DNA of 64,000 nt from Klebsormidium nitens (lineage: Eukaryota > Streptophyta > Klebsormidiophyceae > Klebsormidiales > Klebsormidiaceae), in contig DF236960.1 of assembly GCA_000708835.1 (NCBI GenBank), positions 338,982 through 402,981 of the forward strand. The letters are read 5' to 3'. A program made the translations under genes and the position numbers. The notes beneath the pieces are model-generated. The model searched no databases. It was not told where the DNA came from and worked only from the letters and a program-made list of their open reading frames with translations. Positions within the stretch are counted from its first letter, which is position 1, and each line of letters opens with the position of its first letter. This document shows positions 24,001 through 39,000 of this stretch, piece by piece.

Positions 24001-27000
24001 TTCACCAAACAACTTCCTGACTCCCTAAAAGCTTAGATAGCATTAGCATTTTGATTTTTAGAAAGGTCCTCACCTTGATTTCGGCAAAAGCGTCGACTGC
24101 AATCGCCACCAAGAAGTTCATAATGATGAACACCATCCCGATTTGGAAGCTGTAGAAGAAGAGCTGACTCGCGGCGAGCTCCCACCCGTTTAGCTGCATC
24201 ATGTTGTACTCATTCTGCACGACGAGCGAAACAAGTCAGTTTTCGATTACACTTGGCAGGGTCGAGAATGACGCAAGTCCCCGAGCAGTTTGCCACGTGG
24301 CACTGCAGTGCTTGCGACGCGTGGCGGCTTTCGACCTGACTGCTCTTAATTCGGAGATAAAGCTTGCCATTGGAATCAAATCTGAACCGCTTGATTGCGG
24401 AGTATGTTCATCGAAGAGCAAACCGGCCAGCAATCCAAATCTTGTATCACCGGAGTGTTCATGCCAACCCTGACTTTCTCCAAAAGTGGGACCGGTTTCA
24501 TGCTTCCAAACGATGACCTCAGCACCAGCTTAAATTCTTGTGGAACCGACATTACCCCCCGTGGCTGGCAAGGAGCACAGTGACAGACCCTTTTATGTTT
24601 TAAAGCTCGACCGCTCGGACAAAGTCTGGTTCGACCACAGCAAGCAGGAGTGCTAAGTCACACACCTGACGGCTAGAAGCGTCCCAAAACGAAAGACCCA
24701 CATCTGATGGCTAGGCGCGTTCCAAAACTTGAGTCCACGTCTGATGGGGCGTCCCAAACCCCGACTTGCAAAGCTGGCGGCTAGGGGCGTCCCTGAACCT
24801 TAGTCACACATCTGCCGCCTAGGGGCATCCTTGCAGCACCAGCCCTTCATTGAAAATCGCTTACGGCTAGCCGCATATATGTAATCTTGGAGCGGCACTC
24901 ACCTCGGTGTCTCCCAGGATCATGAGGAAGCAAGCTGTCATGGACCACTGCAAGGTGCGGAACTGTAGAAAGACGAGCGTTCATGTTAGACAGTACGGAA
25001 ACTTCGACTATCCAAATCGCGTGTTGCGTTGCGTACACAAAAGCGCGGCCTGTGTTCAATAGAGGGGCAGTATAAAGGTAACTTAGTACGTAAAGTGCTC
25101 AGCAAGAGCGTGTGGGACTCGCAATTGGAAAACATACAGACAAACCGCACCGCCCAGCAGAAAACCTCAAAGCGAAAAGCTCCCTCGCTCTGGGCGAACG
25201 CGCAAGATGTTTCAATAATGTTTCACAAAACATTAGAAAGAGCTGAAGCTGCGGCGTGGAAAGCCAGGCGAAAAGCTCAGGTTTTGGTAGCCTGACGAGA
25301 AGTTCGTTTCATTTCGGTGAGCTCATCCTTCGTCGTCGATGCTGCGCCAAAATGTCATGTGGCCCATAAAGGCGTAATCCAGAACCTAACTTTCAATTAG
25401 GACACATTGAATATAAGAACCACATTTTCCTCGCATACCCTGATCCGTGCTCCCCCAAGCTGAAGGTTAGGAAGTCATTCGGGATAGCTTGACAAGACTC
25501 ACGTCCTCAATGCTCCGCCCAAAGATCATGTGGCCCATAAAGGCGTAGCCCAGGAAGAAGATGAACCAGAGCACGAAGAAGTTGAGGAGCTCGGGGCCGG
25601 CTAACGTCAGACTGCGCGTGATGACGCCCATCTTGGGCTGGAAGTCGAACAGCTTCAAAACGCGCACGATGACCAGGAAGATACTGCAGGAGAAGAAGGC
25701 GTGAGCTTATTACTTGAAATGAGCGGTTGCACTTGCATCGGTGTAAAACTGGCACGAGCTCAGTTCTCGTTTCTCTTCATTCTTTAGGGCTTTGATAGAG
25801 CGCAGGAAGATCGACATTGGACCATGTACGCTGGAATGCAAACAGCTTGAAGACGCGCGCGACCCCGCAAAAGACGCTGTTCCACAAAATAGGGAGACAA
25901 AATCTAGGAGGCAACTGGGGAAAACTTGTTGGCTTTCTAACGGTGAAGTCAAGAGGCATTTCTTGACTTTCAGGTTCTAAGGATCTTTGAAAAAGTGCTC
26001 GGCGCACCCTGGTGACGCCCATCTTGGGCTGGCAGAAAAGTGGTTGAAAAGACGTGCACGATCACGGAGGAATTTTTGGAGGTTAATCTATGGAAGGTCC
26101 TGAAAAACGGGACCGCTTTCCAGGATTACAAGGTGACGCCTCCACCTCCACCACAAAGAAGCTGCTGTCAAAACGCGGAAAACAAGCACGAGACACTAAT
26201 CAATGCAGGGAGCATCATGTTTCCCAAGTCTCTGGACTTTGAAGCTTGAAGTTGCCAGTTTGCCGGTTGTACTCACAGGGGTGACACCAAACTCTTAACG
26301 TGGTACAGCCCAAATAACGATCCAATAAACGGACTCAAGTCTGGCTACCCGGGCCACCACCCTTCCTCTACAAATGGGACTTCATGCATTTGAGGCACTC
26401 ACTTGAGCCCGTTGATGGCCGCATACACGGACCGGTAGACGACCAAGTCCCGGACACTGGAAATCAAGGCGGTAAAGTCGCCGAACTGAGTGGGCACCGC
26501 GAAGCCAAAGAACCGTGCGTCGGACCCAAGGTCTTGGTAGATGTCGTAACGCGCCTTGGCGGAGAAGGGCATGGCTTGCGTGGTGATGAAGACGATCCTG
26601 CACCAATTCCAATTAAGGGTTAGGCGTTAAGTGGGTCAAGAGCGATCTTCCAATTGATTGCGCAAACAAAAAGGAGAAACCTCAAGCTGACGTGACGTGG
26701 TGTTACAATTGTGGGTCAAGATATAATTTCTGAAAACTAAGTCTCGGTTGATTGCGCAAGGAAAAAGGAGAACCCTCAAGCTGACGTGACGTAGTGTTAC
26801 GGTTGTGGGAATCGAGGCACTCTAGCATGAATTGCGACGAGACGGAGAAGTGAATGAACGATTTCCGGACAGTAAAAACACTCGAAGTCTGAGCTGCTTT
26901 GCAGAGAGACAAGCCGACCAAGTAACTGGCGCTACGATAGAAAGCGGGTTCGTCGAGGCGATCGTAAATTCTGACGAACGATCTGAGATACGGTCCCTTC

Positions 27001-30000
27001 ACGACCAGAAAGAGTACCGCATCTGGCCTTTCGGCAACTAGAAGGGGTGCGTATACCAATTCCGCCATAGCCGCTTTCTTTGCTCAGTTTTTTGATTGAC
27101 CTTTCGTTTTTGCAATTCAGAGTATACCGAAGAAAACAGAAGCCCATACTGCAATTTAACATGTTTTTCAATCCAAGCACCCAGTTCAGATGAAGAGCCC
27201 TTTCTCTAAGCGATGGAGGGTCATTTTGCTTCTGAAAAGCAGTCACTGATGAGGACATTGCCCCCTGCGTCGGTAACATTCTGTCATGCTAGCTCGCTGC
27301 TGGTAACGGCCTCCTAAAGCAGATCATCACCCAAAAATAACACCTGGAAACGAAGGCTAAGAGTCTCACCAGATGATGATGCACACAAACATGAGCGTGA
27401 TGGACAGGATGTCAACGTAATTGTAGAGGCTGCCGAAGTAGCCCTTGATAGACCCCGTCTCCCGGTAGATCTCCATCATCTCAAGGCTCTCACTGCACGT
27501 GGGCAAAGCAGAGACCGTTACACGTGCAAAGCAGAGACCGTTAGATGAGCTACTGGAACCAATTACGTGTTGAGTTACAGCAAGTCGCGGTTAAGTTGGG
27601 CTACGATTGAGTTGAGTTGGGTCAAGCCAAGGGGACGGGTGGGGTTGGGTTGGGGGTTGAGGGTAGGTACGGGAGCATGTCATTTTTGGGTTAAGGATGT
27701 CAATTTGTCTGAGCCGGGGATGCAATTGATGCAGCACAGGGACTGACTCTAAGCAAAATAAAGATCTGGAGATGAGCGGAGCATACTTGCCGAACGGACG
27801 ATCTTGTCGAGAACGCAACTTCACGCTACTTTCGAGGTAGTGAACCTCCTATTGAATCTGAGAAGCTGAGTTTGAAACCAGCACGTAAATTGCTTGTATT
27901 GCAAGAGCTTTCCTGGTGCGGAGAGCTCAAACAGAATTCCCGACGCTACTCAATTGGATTCTTAGAAATGAGACCCAATGTTCTCTCGAGCTTAGAGACT
28001 CAGCAGCTTGCTCGAAAATCGATGTCGAAGGGAAAATGAAACCGGCTCACGTGTAGATATTGTAGAGGACCATAAGCGCGACGATAATCTCAAGGCACGC
28101 TCGGAAGTAGTCCACGTTGCGCGCGTAGAGCTCCACGCTGACGGCGCTGATGTCACGATTGACCGCGATCTTGCCGCCCTTCTGGAACGTGAAGTAGACC
28201 GACATGCTGCTGAACTGGCGCTCGGCACCTGGCAAACGGAGAGAGGCCACACTAGCGAGAAGTTAGTTGCGCTGGGGAACAGTCATACAGTGTGCGAAAA
28301 AGCACGGATGGAGGCGCAAGATTGAAAAGGGGAAGTGGGCTTGTAGCTTCTGACAAGTTTGAGGAACGATGATGAGAAATGACTTGTTGCTGAGCTGGGG
28401 CTCGGCACCTGGCAAACGGAGAGAGGTCCCGACAGGGACTAGAAGAGCAGATTTGTCGAGTTAGGTGTTTGACTTCGGCAGACGGGTGCCAGTTGGCGCG
28501 TAACCCCTGACACATTTGACGGGATGACGTGTTGTGCTAACTATCAACGAGCGGACGTTTGCAGACTCAGCCCAATCACCAAGACCTGCAACACTGAGCA
28601 TTAGAGCAAAACATCTTCCTTCCCGACTTTCGATTGCTGATACAAGGAGTCTAGAAAAGCAGCGGTTGGCTAAAATACCACTTGTATCTTCCACACGAAA
28701 GAATCTTCACTGAGCCCAGTGCGTTATACATTCCAGGCGCTAAATACAAGCGGGTAGCCGACGCACCGTTGTAGGTGATCAGCCGCATCGTGATGACGTC
28801 AGTGGCGTTGTCGATGAAGAGTCCATCCTGCAGATACTGCAACCGCGACTGGGCCTGATCCTGCGCCAAGTTGATGTCGAAAACAATCGGGAACCCCTTG
28901 CCCTCGCCCTGCCAAATACGACGAGGGGGTCAGATTAACCAAACACGATTACTAGTCGCTTCTCAACCCTTATACCTCTTGCTCATGTACCCAGTTATAG
29001 ATGCCGCAGCACTGCTAATTTGTGAGTGCTTGTCGCCAATTTGATTACACTTGGAATCCAATCAAGAAGTGGGTACTCGCCCCGTCAAGATGGACCACGA
29101 AGGTGAAAGATTGACCACGCGCTTAACAGTCCTTCAGCCACTCGCAAACATTGTTGATCAGAGGCTAATGGATCTGGAACAGTCGAGCCGCCAACTCAGC
29201 ATCTCATGGCACGATGGATTGAGCATTTTCGAGGTGTTTGACAAGTCTCACTTCTGGAAACACAAATGTCGACAGGCAGAAATTACTAAACTCACAAAGC
29301 CCTTCAACATCAAACCCAATTACTCTCGATCCACATAGGCAGACCCAGGTCTGAAATGGTTGACTAGACTCTTAGCAAATTGCGCAGCTTACCTCCGTCT
29401 GTTTGGGGAAAAACCCGTAGGGAACCCCAAGGGGGCTCAGCTCGTTTTCCAGGTAGTAATCCGCCACGCTGATGTCAGGGTTAAAGAGGTCTGACGTTGG
29501 GTTGAAGACCGGGTCAGCACCGTATGGGGTTACGGACTGGCCGTCGTCGATGCAGAACTCGAAGAGCTCCTCAAACCTGTGAAAACAACCGTGGTTATGA
29601 AAGCTCAAGTCGAATAAAAAAGTGACGCGAAATTGGGTTATGAAGCGGGTCTCTGCTACTGAAAGCGAGGGGATGGCCGTTTTCGATGCGAAAGTAGAGC
29701 AGCTCTTCATTTCTGAACCATCAGGGTGGAGCAAGGTGACTAACTCCGACGGTGCTTAGTGAGGGTTAACCTGAAAGTGAATCTACGTAGAGTTTAAACA
29801 GGGTCTGCCTTCTGGGGGGCTCAGAAAATAAAGAAACACCGGGTCTGCGACTTCCTAGAGGCTGCTTTCGGACTGACCCACTTCGAAAGTGCTGACAAAG
29901 TCGAGGCAACAAAATACCCACAGAGCATTCCAGAGGGCAAGCAGGGTTTTAGGACATCCGAAACGGCCAGTGGGCATCTGCCATGACTACTGTGAAGTTT

Positions 30001-33000
30001 GCCGCCGCATGCCCATGTCGTTTTCGCTAAGCAACTTGACGAGGTCGCCTACTGAGTTGCCAGACTACGAAACTCTCGGCTCGATCATCTGTCCAGGTTT
30101 CCTGCAGTCCCTATGCGGCCAAAACTTAAGACGAAAGGTCCTGCACTCTCGATCTTTGAATCTGCTTTCCTCACCTGTTGTTACTGCATCGAGAGGCTTC
30201 GAGGCGCGTCTGGTGGAGGAACAACCCGCCGATGATTCTGCATAAGAGAAAGCGTGCCCTTTCTGAGCGTTTTCTTCCAAAGAGGTGACATCACACCGCA
30301 CTTGCACTGAATTCTGGTGCTACGTGGAAGATAGCAAGGGGAGTGGTAGAGCGGCCAGACAGCTTGCATGGAAGGCATCTGTCCCTCGGCGACCTCCACT
30401 GCGCATTCAGTGCTTCTCTGTCGCCCAGAACACAAGAAGGATTTTAGGGTTCAAAATGGTTTTGGGTTTCAGGGTACCTGAAACCCTAAAACGGTGAAGA
30501 ACGAGTAATGACTCTTAGGAATGGCAGTTTGGAGCGACAGAGTAGCTGGGTCACTGCGGACGTGGTCGCCGAGGTGTGACGTGTCACATCATTGATGCAA
30601 ATACGAGGTATGTAAACAAAGCGCTGAGCTTTTTCAAAACCAACCATAGCGGTCGATATAACAACCGGTGCCGGCGAAGACTGCCGTTTGTGCAATTTAG
30701 AGCAGAACACTTTGATGAGGCGCGATGACTTTGCGAGAACGAAGCTTAAAACAGAAAGTTCAAACGGACTTCCGTATCAGCCAAGGTCTTTGCGGACCGA
30801 GTGGTGGAAAAATCCGACGCTAAAACAATTCTTATGTGTAAGGATCAAACTCGCGCATCGCTCGCAATCACTTTCAAGTGGAGAAAGAAAGCGCCCAAGT
30901 GTTCAAAGCGTCTATAAAGCCGGCGTTATAAGGCCACGAACGGGATTTCATATACTGAGCCGGCAGCGCACCTGTTGTGGTTGCTCGCATATCGGGTCCG
31001 CGTGAAGTTGGCCGGGTTGAAGATGGACTCCGTGCTCAGGTCCGTCAGGATGACGTCGAATGACAGCGGCAGCTGTTCACCGACCACCTGGGCCAAGCAG
31101 CAGGCTGCAAAGCAAAAGAACCACTCAATTCAGTATTTGGGCTTAATCACTGAGGACGCGCGTCGCATCTGACTTCTTCTAAACGATAGTCCGTGCTATG
31201 GATGACGTCAAATGCCGCAGCTGCTTACGATCACCTGGGCCAAGCAGCAAGCTGCGGATGAAACGGGTTAAAGTTCACTTTCAGGACTTGAATTCCGAGA
31301 AAGCGCGCCAAGTCTGACATGTTCGGGTTTCGTATTATCGCCGCTGAGGTCGGGTGAGAGTGACGTCCAGTGACAGCTGCAGCTGTTCACCGACCACCTG
31401 GGCCAAGCAGCAAGCTGCGGAAATAAAGGGACTCGGTTCCGTTTTAGGAAGGACGCAGGGTCTTATCACTAAGATAATGGGTCTGTGTTAGAGCGAGTGA
31501 AGATGACGTCAAACGACAATGGCAGCTGTTCACCGACCACCTGAGCCAAGCAGCAGCCTGCTGAGCAAATAGGGAATTTGATTTGGAGAGAGGGTTCCGA
31601 TTTGAAAAACTCAATCTAGGTAGCCCCCGTGACAGGAAGAGTCAGAATGAGGTCAAAGCACTGAGATTGATCACCGACTACCTGGACGAAGTTGCACGTC
31701 GTGGAGCAAACGAGGGCGTTGAAAGGTTTCTCTTGCTACTCTACACCGCGCGACTTGAGTCCCTCAAAAGCCGCAAAAGGCAGGGGTTGAAGGAACACTT
31801 ACAGCCGTCGGATCCCCGGATCTGGTCGCCCGGGCACTGACACGTGGCGGACGAAGAGCTGGACCCGGAGGATGAACTGCTTGGCGTGGCGGCCGCGGAG
31901 CTGGTGTCAGGGCAGGAGCAGTCGCCGCCGTCAAAAGCGCACGCGAAGTTGTTGCACTCAGTATCGCACAGGCCGTTGTTGAGCGACCCGATTTTGCACG
32001 AGGGTGCGCACTCGAATGCAATCGGCGCCGTCGAGGCGTTGTCTGCAAGGCAAGTAGGACATCAGAGATAAAGTCAGCTGACTGGACGGGATCGAATTAG
32101 CGGATAAAAAGCGCACGCAAACTGTTGTACTCGATTTCGAAGAGACTGTTGAAGGACTATGCGAGGGCACTCGGACGCGATAGGCAACGTCGAAATTATC
32201 TGCGGAGGCGACCAGCGATCAGAAACGAGAGTCAGCAGAAGGACCGGGATCGAGCTTAGGGGGGAACAGGTCGAAGAGAACGCGAACGGCGATGTCGAAG
32301 GGTTGTCTACATAAAAGTAAACGGAGAGACGGTCAAAAGACGAAGCTAGGGGAAGTCAGGGGGAGTTCATTTTTGCACTCAAAAGACCGACAGGACAAGA
32401 ATCATGCATGCCACACCCAACGCGGGACGCGAAAAGCGACAACGGAAAGAAGACAAACGGGCGGAACGGAATCGGAGACGGCTCACTCCCGACGGAGACG
32501 ACGAAATCGCCCACATTGACGACGCCGGTCATGGCTGTCGAGTACCGGGTGTCGCTGTAGGTGAAGGAGCCCGTATCATTGAAGAAGCGCGTGTAGGAGA
32601 AGCTCCCGGGGACGTTCCCCGCCCGGGCTGTAAGGGAAAGCCGAGAGAACATTTAGTCAATAATTTGAATCTAAATGCAGTCAAACATAGGAAAGCATTG
32701 ACGTGATCTCCTTTTCAACATGTGAATCATTTGCGGTCTGGCGTTGCACATGTCGGAAGAGACCTGAAACAAATGCAGCAGAAGCTCGTGGGAGTGTTCC
32801 CCACCAGTGGTTGAACAGATCAAAAATCCGTCGGATTTTGTCCAATCTAGACGACGTGAGTTGTCAGCCGTCCCAAAAGGAATCGGGTCCTTAACGGACC
32901 ACCCGGTCTCGGAGAGAAGTTTTCTTTGACCCCGAAAGCGTTGGTGATCTAACAGCAAACCGTAGCCGGATTGCGATGTCAGTGTGCTAACGACTGAGCG

Positions 33001-36000
33001 TAACCAGTTTGCGGAGATTCCACCATTCGTTCTGCGAGCACCGACCAAGCTTTCAATGGGGACCTCACTGGTGCCCGGGATGCAGAAAACCGGGCCTTAG
33101 GTCATCCGCCCAGTCTCGAAGGGTTGTTTTTTAAAAAGCGGAACGCGTCAGTCTTCTTAGAGCAGATCATACCGATATTTCTGCAGCCACGGGTTTCACG
33201 TTATGGTTAACGGACAACTCACTGGTGCCCAGGATGCAGGGAACCGGGTCCTTGGTAAACTGCCCGGTCTCGAAGGAGAGGATATTCTCGGGCGTGCAGA
33301 CCGTCTGGCGGGAGACAATCTGGCGGCCAGACCCCACGCTCGAGAAGATGCTGTTGTTCTCAGGTAACCCCAGGCCTGAAAAAACGAAGGATACGAGTTT
33401 GTGGGACAGGGGAGCGTCATTAGAAACTTAGTTTGAGAAAAAAATGACTGTGCTTTACGAAAGCGAGGCCAATGCAGAGCTCGTCAAAGTGCTTCAGTGC
33501 TCTTCAGACGTGGAAGCCTCTGCCTTTAAACGAGAGCGCAATCTTGCTTCGTACTTTCTGTAGGCCCAAACGACGGGCCCAAAGAAGCAACTTTGGTCCA
33601 TTGTTAACTGCTTTGAAAACCCAACGCTGGGGAGGTAGGTGGTACGGCTAGGAATTTCCCAAGCTGACTTTAGCTTCGGAAAGCGAATTAAGCTGGTATT
33701 AAGGTGACAGCTTCATTGAGGCGATGTGTTGAGTGTTGAGGCATATCAACTGGTGTAAAAACGCAGGACAGGGAGTAAGCAGAGAACGAGGCGCACTGAT
33801 CATTCACTATTGAGAAGCTCAGCCTACGACCGTAAGATCGTTCGGACGCTTACTTATAAGCGCATGGGGCAAGTCGTCCTTCCAGACCCATTGGATGGAG
33901 TCCCTGGCGCTGATGTTGGTTGCCTGATGCACGTTGAGCTTCCACGGCAAGATCACGTTGGCTGCAGTCACGAATACGAAAGTAGATTAGGGGCCGGAAT
34001 GTGCAGGATTCGCTGCGGATCCGATTCAAAGACGAGAAGCTGAGAAAAAAAAGTGACAGGATCTGCTGTTAACCTGTCCAAGCACGAGGGCTTAGAAGCC
34101 GTCAATCTGAGGATTAGCTGCGGTAAAGGCTAGTAATAAAGCCGACAAAAGCTCAGCTCAACCAAGAGAACCTTCCTGCCGATCACAGAGTACAAGCTTC
34201 AAGTCGTTTCCGGTTTCTCGAACTTGTCAGAAGGTCACCATCAGAGTAACAATTGTTCCAGTCACGATTCCAGTCACGATTCCAAAGTAAAAGCCAGTGA
34301 CGGTAAGACCAGTAAAAACTGCTTCGTGGTCACTTTGGGAAAGGGGGGGCAACTTACGTGTGTTACAATTGTCCCCCGGGAGCGCAACCACCGCGGTGTC
34401 GGTGTAGTGCAGTCGTTGGTCCAGGTTCAAGGCATCGCCGGCCGCATATCCAAAGGAAACGGTGGAAGCTACGGCGTTCAGAAGAATCGTAACGAACTTG
34501 TCTTGTTCGGCTTGGGAGATGTTGTACTTGCTGGTAGGGCCGTACCGGTCGGAAAGCACATTCTGTGGAAAGAAATGGTTGAATATTTGCAAATGGGTCG
34601 GACTTTTGGTCAGTCGGAAGCTGTCGAGCTGAGTTCGTTTCGGAGAAGGATCACGATAATTTTGTATTTGTGTCTGCCTGGGAGATGTTATTTGCTGGTG
34701 GGACTGTAGCGGCTGTGAAAAATGTTCCAGAGATTCAGAAGGGCTAGAGTATCTTAGGTCTCAGGCTGCTGAGGAAAGTCACTTCCAGTGCTGACAAAGA
34801 TTGTGATGAGCTGTGCCTGGAAAGTACGAAGCTGCTGCCGGCGCTGTTCCGGCTGAAACACTACATCTGTGGAGGAAAAGAATGACGGGTTACAACTCCA
34901 ATTCCATGGTTTCGCCTACACCACCTTCTTGATGGCCACGTCAGGTTGGTTCACGCTGCACGAATTAAGCGCAGACGCTATTGTGCATGCATTCAGACCC
35001 CCTCACGGTCCACGAAACCAAGATTCTGACGTCCTTTCCGTGGTCTAATGCTTTCACAACCGCAACCCCTCTGCGTCTTTTTCAAAAGGTCCAAAAAAGT
35101 TCCCGCCGCGGCCTCACCAGCAGTTCTGGGAAGTTGGCTGACGTCAGGTTCGTGTCGGTGCCCGGTGGCCGGTACGAACAGCCCTCCAGCGTCGGGGGCC
35201 CGCCGAAGTACGCGCAGAAGAAGCCCAGCATGGGAGGGCCTAATCTCTGGCGATTGAACGCGTACGGGCAGAGGCAGGAGTCAATCTGCCAGGACTCCAA
35301 AGCCCGCGCGAGCGCAGTCGCCAGGTTCCGGTAGCGCTGCCCGTCGGTACTGCCAAACTTGTTCCAGTAGATGAGGGTCGCGTTGCCGCTGGTTGGATCG
35401 GCGCCGGTCTGGGGGGAAGAAATCACGGTTAGCTTTCAGGGTTAGCTGTCACGGTTAGCTTTCACGGGTTGCGGTTACCGGATCAATACTTCACAGGCTG
35501 TAGTAGACGAACTACTACTGAGGACTTGTCGCAGAAGACGGGGCTGAATTGCCGCTGGTGGGGTTGGCACCAGTCTGGGGAGAGGAAGTCAGGGTTACCT
35601 TCCAGGGTTAGCATGTTGAAAAAGCGGCTCATTAGACCGAGCGCTGCCGAGTTGATTGGTCGCACTGGTGAAACAAAATTCTTGGTCCCCCAGAGCTAGC
35701 CGAATTCAGCACCTAACTTTATCTTCGCATCTCGTTAGAATTCGCTCAAGCCCTTGTTGCCGAGATCGTCGCACCTGGACATAACGGATCTGCTTGGTCA
35801 AAGGCTTATCGACTCCTAGCACACTTGACGTTTACACCCTTTCAGCACCGTGAAAAGCTGCCGTGAACGGGTGCCTGTGACGCTGCCATTCACTAAAAAG
35901 CTGGGAAGCCCAGAAGTTGAACGATTGATTTCAATCAAGCCTTATACACGAATAGTGGAAGAAAACTTCGATCGGAGCGTTCCTTACGATGTAACAGCAG

Positions 36001-39000
36001 CAGGTGCTCGTGAAGAGGAGTGAACGAGCTTTTAAAAGCCCAAAAAAGTGGACGGCACTTGCCTGGAACAGGCGCCGCGCGCTCCCGCCAATGAGACCGG
36101 TGGTATTTGCGCTAGTAGCAACGGGAGCGGGCGCGCTGGTCGTGTTTCCGATGGCCACCTGAATCGGGTTCTCTGCCAGGTACACCTCGTCGACTGCAAA
36201 ACCAAGTTACATGTATCAAGCTCAAATTCTGAAGTTGCAGGCTGGATAAAGCAATTGATGGACCGAGTCCATTGATCGTTCCCTATCTGCTTTGATGAAT
36301 TCTCGACATTGGCGAGTGGCTAACTCGGTTGCTGCCCAGAAATAGGTTTGAAAAGAGATCAAGCTGATCTAACAATGGCTTTGCGCTTTGACTAAGAACT
36401 ACAACCCATCACTAACCGGTGTCGGCAAACACCCCAACGCAGCTTATTGGTAGTCGAAGACGACTCCGCATACTCTACCGTTCAACCAACCTCCGAACGA
36501 AGAACTCCCGCAGAAAGAACGAAGGGAAGTCATACGAGGTCGTCCCAAGAGCAGATTCCTAAGAAAGAACGACGGACAGTCAAAGAGGGCGTCAAAAGTG
36601 CGCACGTGTGCAGTTGAGGAGCGAGGCCCCCAGGAACGACGAGCTCGAGTTGGACGCCAGCGAGATTGCCTGCACACATATCGGCGCACGGTCAGACGGA
36701 CACCACGTGTCGCTGCAAGTGAACGGCACGTGGCAAGCATGTTCCAAGAATGGACGTCTCGCAGGTGCACGCCAGCCTTGACCGGGGCGATACTGGCTGC
36801 GAAGATACGGACTTCTGGACGGATACAGAACAGACGGAACGAAGCGGAACGGAACGGAAGGGATCTTCCTCAGAGCGCTCAGACAGAGCACGAGCCGGTC
36901 TGACTGCAATTGAGCAGCGGCTAATGTTCGAGGCTTATCCACCACGGAAGAAGCCCGTTCCAATGAACGGAGGCAGCAATCATACGGCACAGAATCAGAG
37001 TTTACCCAACATCACCCCCTCATATCAGACGGCCAGCTTTGACAGAATTGCAGTTTACTAGCAGGGGGTCTACGAGACGAGCGCTGGAATGATCTTGCGC
37101 AGGGCTTCGAGAACCACAAGCGGTCCGTCCAGCAAACAGTCAAGGCTGGAGCTTGGAGCTTTCCAGTCCTCAAATGCACCTCTCGCGCTCACACTTACTG
37201 CAACAATCGACGGCCGAGAAAGAACACACCGCATAACTTTCACGACTCAAGGTGTAGTACTTGAGTCAACAGCTTGGACCCGGCGTCTTACGTAGTTGCC
37301 GCGTGCCGCAGCGTGGCTCGCTTACCTGGAGACACGTGGCGTTCTGATACGGGTCCTGGAGCGTTGCATTCGTATTGCAGATGTTGGTGCAGTCGATGAA
37401 GATCTGGGGGATGTCCGTCAGCTCCAGGTTCGAGCACGCGTTGGCGGCGCACACCGCATTCTGGGCGCAAATCTGCAATCATGACCTTTGAAAGTCAGAC
37501 CCTCACTTCCATTAAAGTTGGCCGTAAAAACCCATTCTTGTTTTTCTTCCTCGTAACTTCTGTGCGAGTCACAAGCGTCCAGGATTTAGATTGTACACTG
37601 AGTCTTCCAGGCAGGACGCTGCGCTGTGACAGAAGACTCGAGCATGTCACGATGCCGCACACCGCATTCTGGGTGCAGATCTGCACGTGCAAATCCTCAA
37701 CGCATCAGACCCTGCTTTGCAAAGCGCCAAAAATCAGAACCGTTGGGCGAGGCACATGTGTCAGCTTTCAGAAGTGGAGGTAGCTGCGATTTTTAATCAA
37801 GCAAGTTGCTTTCAGCACACAGCTGACTCGCGGTCAATACCGCGCTTGGGGCGCAGCTCGAAGGTCAACTTCTTCACGTTTTCCGATTCTCAGGTGCCGG
37901 CACTTTTTGAGCATAGTTATTCTCGGCTTAGGATCAGAAGCCTTTCACATTACTTGCAAGCACCGACCGTGTGAGCACAAATACGGAATCTTGTTACGCT
38001 TCCAACCAGATTCATCTCATACACCGGGCTTTTGGGCTGTTTGTCACTGCCGCATCAAGCGAGTCTCATAGTAAACCGCCGGAGGAGTTGGCAGTTGTGG
38101 ATCTGAGTGAACTGTCGTGGATCTAAAGGCAGGACGTAAACGAACCGGAAACGAGACGGTGACGAGCAAAATAGTGAAGTGGCCGGTGGGTCCTACCGTG
38201 CGGCAGCGGACCAGCTCCGACTCGTCGTCCGACACGCAGTTGCCCCACGACGCCAGCACTTGGAATCCGTCACTGCCCGGGGATCCTGCCCCGGTTGCCA
38301 GCTGGGTCTTGACGTTACCCTGCAGATTCCGGGGGGAAAAGGTCAGGACACAGTTTTCCAAATTAGCAGAAGTAGACTTTAGCAAAAGTAAGCTAATCGG
38401 CCCGGAAAGGGTTGGGTTGCTGTGGGGGTTTAGGGTGGGTACGGGTGCAGAGCAGGTGTTTTTGTGGGTTAGCCTCTTAGTGTTTAGTGCCGGAGCTTAC
38501 TTTCGCTAAATCGAAGAGACATGGTCAGGACCACTTCGCCGAGAGAAGACAAGGAGACTCGACTCTTCAGCGAAGCCGAGCCGGACCTTGATTTGAACTA
38601 CGGTGATGTCGCCTTAGGAGACATCTTTCGAAGATTTGAAGCGTCACGGTCAATGGAGATGCTATCGATCCAACGGCTGATTATGTGCCCAGTGATCCGG
38701 CTCACCTGGAGGCCCCGATGGGGTGACGTCAGCACCATCTCCCACGTGCCGTTGGGCAGGCTCAGTGTGGTGGTCGTAGTCGCCGATAGGTCAGAGAAGG
38801 TCTGATCCTTTTCGTACCTAGGAAACGCAAGGCAGAGAAGTGTCAGGGACTCTGAAACCCAGCCCAAGCCGAACCAAGCCAAGCCGTTGTAGAAGTTTGG
38901 AAAAAGGGTTATTCAAGTGCCGAGCGACCCTCGTTCGTATACACCATTACGTATTTGGAGAGTTTCCCGACTCCCCTTCTGTAGATTTTGAAGCTCGGGG

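Noticed and set aside
27000-27074. tRNA-Leu-like start on the minus strand (GCGGCTATGGCGGAATTGG, an A-box match)
   Set aside because: No matching T-arm, B-box or acceptor 3' strand follows at tRNA distance. At most it is a tRNA-derived fragment or chance.
31764-32048. Ala/Pro/Arg-rich frame over the Notch-repeat exon
   Set aside because: It is an other-frame shadow of the LNR-coding exon.
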